Source of the DNA: an uncultured Collinsella sp.
GTDB taxonomy: Bacteria > Actinomycetota > Coriobacteriia > Coriobacteriales > Coriobacteriaceae
DNA length: 5,796 bases
Direction: 5' to 3'
Assembly: GCA_937969105.1 (NCBI GenBank)
Contig: CALBUZ010000071.1
Location: 1 to 5,796, forward strand
Shown here: one piece after another, positions 5,671 to 5,796 of the stretch
Position numbering within the stretch: the first letter of the stretch is position 1
How the letters are laid out: each line of letters starts with the position of its first letter
Position numbers and translations under genes: made by a program
Notes under the pieces: model-generated
The model's input: the letters and a program-made list of their open reading frames with translations, nothing else
What the model was told of the DNA's origin: nothing
Databases searched by the model: none

Positions 5671-5796
5671 TCTACTACGTTTAACCCAAGGGTGCCAACC
5701 ATGGCCATATTTGTGTTAACAAAACCGCAGGTAAACGTCTTGCCGCATTGTTAAAAAACGCTCCATGGTCGGTCCAACCCTGGCAAACGTAGTAGA
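5671..5796. repeat. 126-bp imperfect palindrome, possible MITE-like repeat or structured RNA
   Basis: The outer 12 bases TCTACTACGTTT (5671-5682) are the exact reverse complement of AAACGTAGTAGA (5785-5796). At symmetric positions further in, ACCATGG (5698-5704) pairs with CCATGGT (5763-5769), and near the centre TTAACAA (5716-5722) pairs with TTGTTAA (5748-5754), offset by three bases. No coding frame is evident. The right arm ends at the window edge, so the true limit is unknown. Confidence 0.6.

Noticed and set aside
1..5796. CRISPR array, tRNA, rRNA or transposase gene
   Set aside because: No regularly spaced repeats, cloverleaf-like segments, rRNA motifs or transposase catalytic motifs were seen on either strand.

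Overview
The window looks like chromosomal DNA of a moderately GC-rich gut actinobacterium of the class Coriobacteriia, with a Collinsella-type relative most likely. This rests on my recognition of the codon usage, the Pro/Gln-rich single-pass envelope protein and the small Cys-rich protein, not on a search. It splits into a lower-GC accessory part (about 1-1310, mid-40s % GC where counted by hand) and a higher-GC, housekeeping-like part (about 1320-5640, high 50s or more).

Left part, minus strand: one reading frame stays open from an ATG at 1304 to the window edge. Its first ~230 codons are a half-length type I restriction specificity subunit (HsdS) carrying one target recognition domain. 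The rest is the N-terminal half of a XerC/D-type tyrosine recombinase, including the catalytic-Arg box (GMRVGEM). The HsdS half is bracketed by a 15-bp inverted repeat (621-635 and 1271-1285) whose arms are themselves palindromic around an asymmetric 4-bp core. This is the hallmark of a phase-variable, recombinase-shuffled hsdS locus. The half gene sits directly behind the neighbour's terminator with no clear promoter, so it is probably a silent donor cassette. The active hsdS, hsdM and hsdR would lie left of the window.

Right part: a 445-aa cytosolic protein with two identically spaced zinc ribbons (1410-2747, minus) ends in a strong terminator at 1329-1367. It is divergent from a cation diffusion facilitator (3009-4190, plus) whose metal-site residues (NxxxD in TM2, DxxxD in TM5) point to Mn2+ export. 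The CDF gene converges on a 318-aa single-pass membrane protein (4301-5257, minus), and the two share a large bidirectional terminator at 4198-4268. The membrane protein has three DxTxV motifs in a disordered N-terminal arm and a C-terminal Gly-containing heptad repeat. Divergent from it is a 78-aa Cys-rich protein (5396-5632, plus). The window closes with a 126-bp imperfect palindrome (5671-5796), possibly a MITE-like repeat or structured RNA element.

The right-hand genes show no operon logic linking them. The most interesting system is the invertible HsdS half-cassette joined in frame to its probable recombinase.
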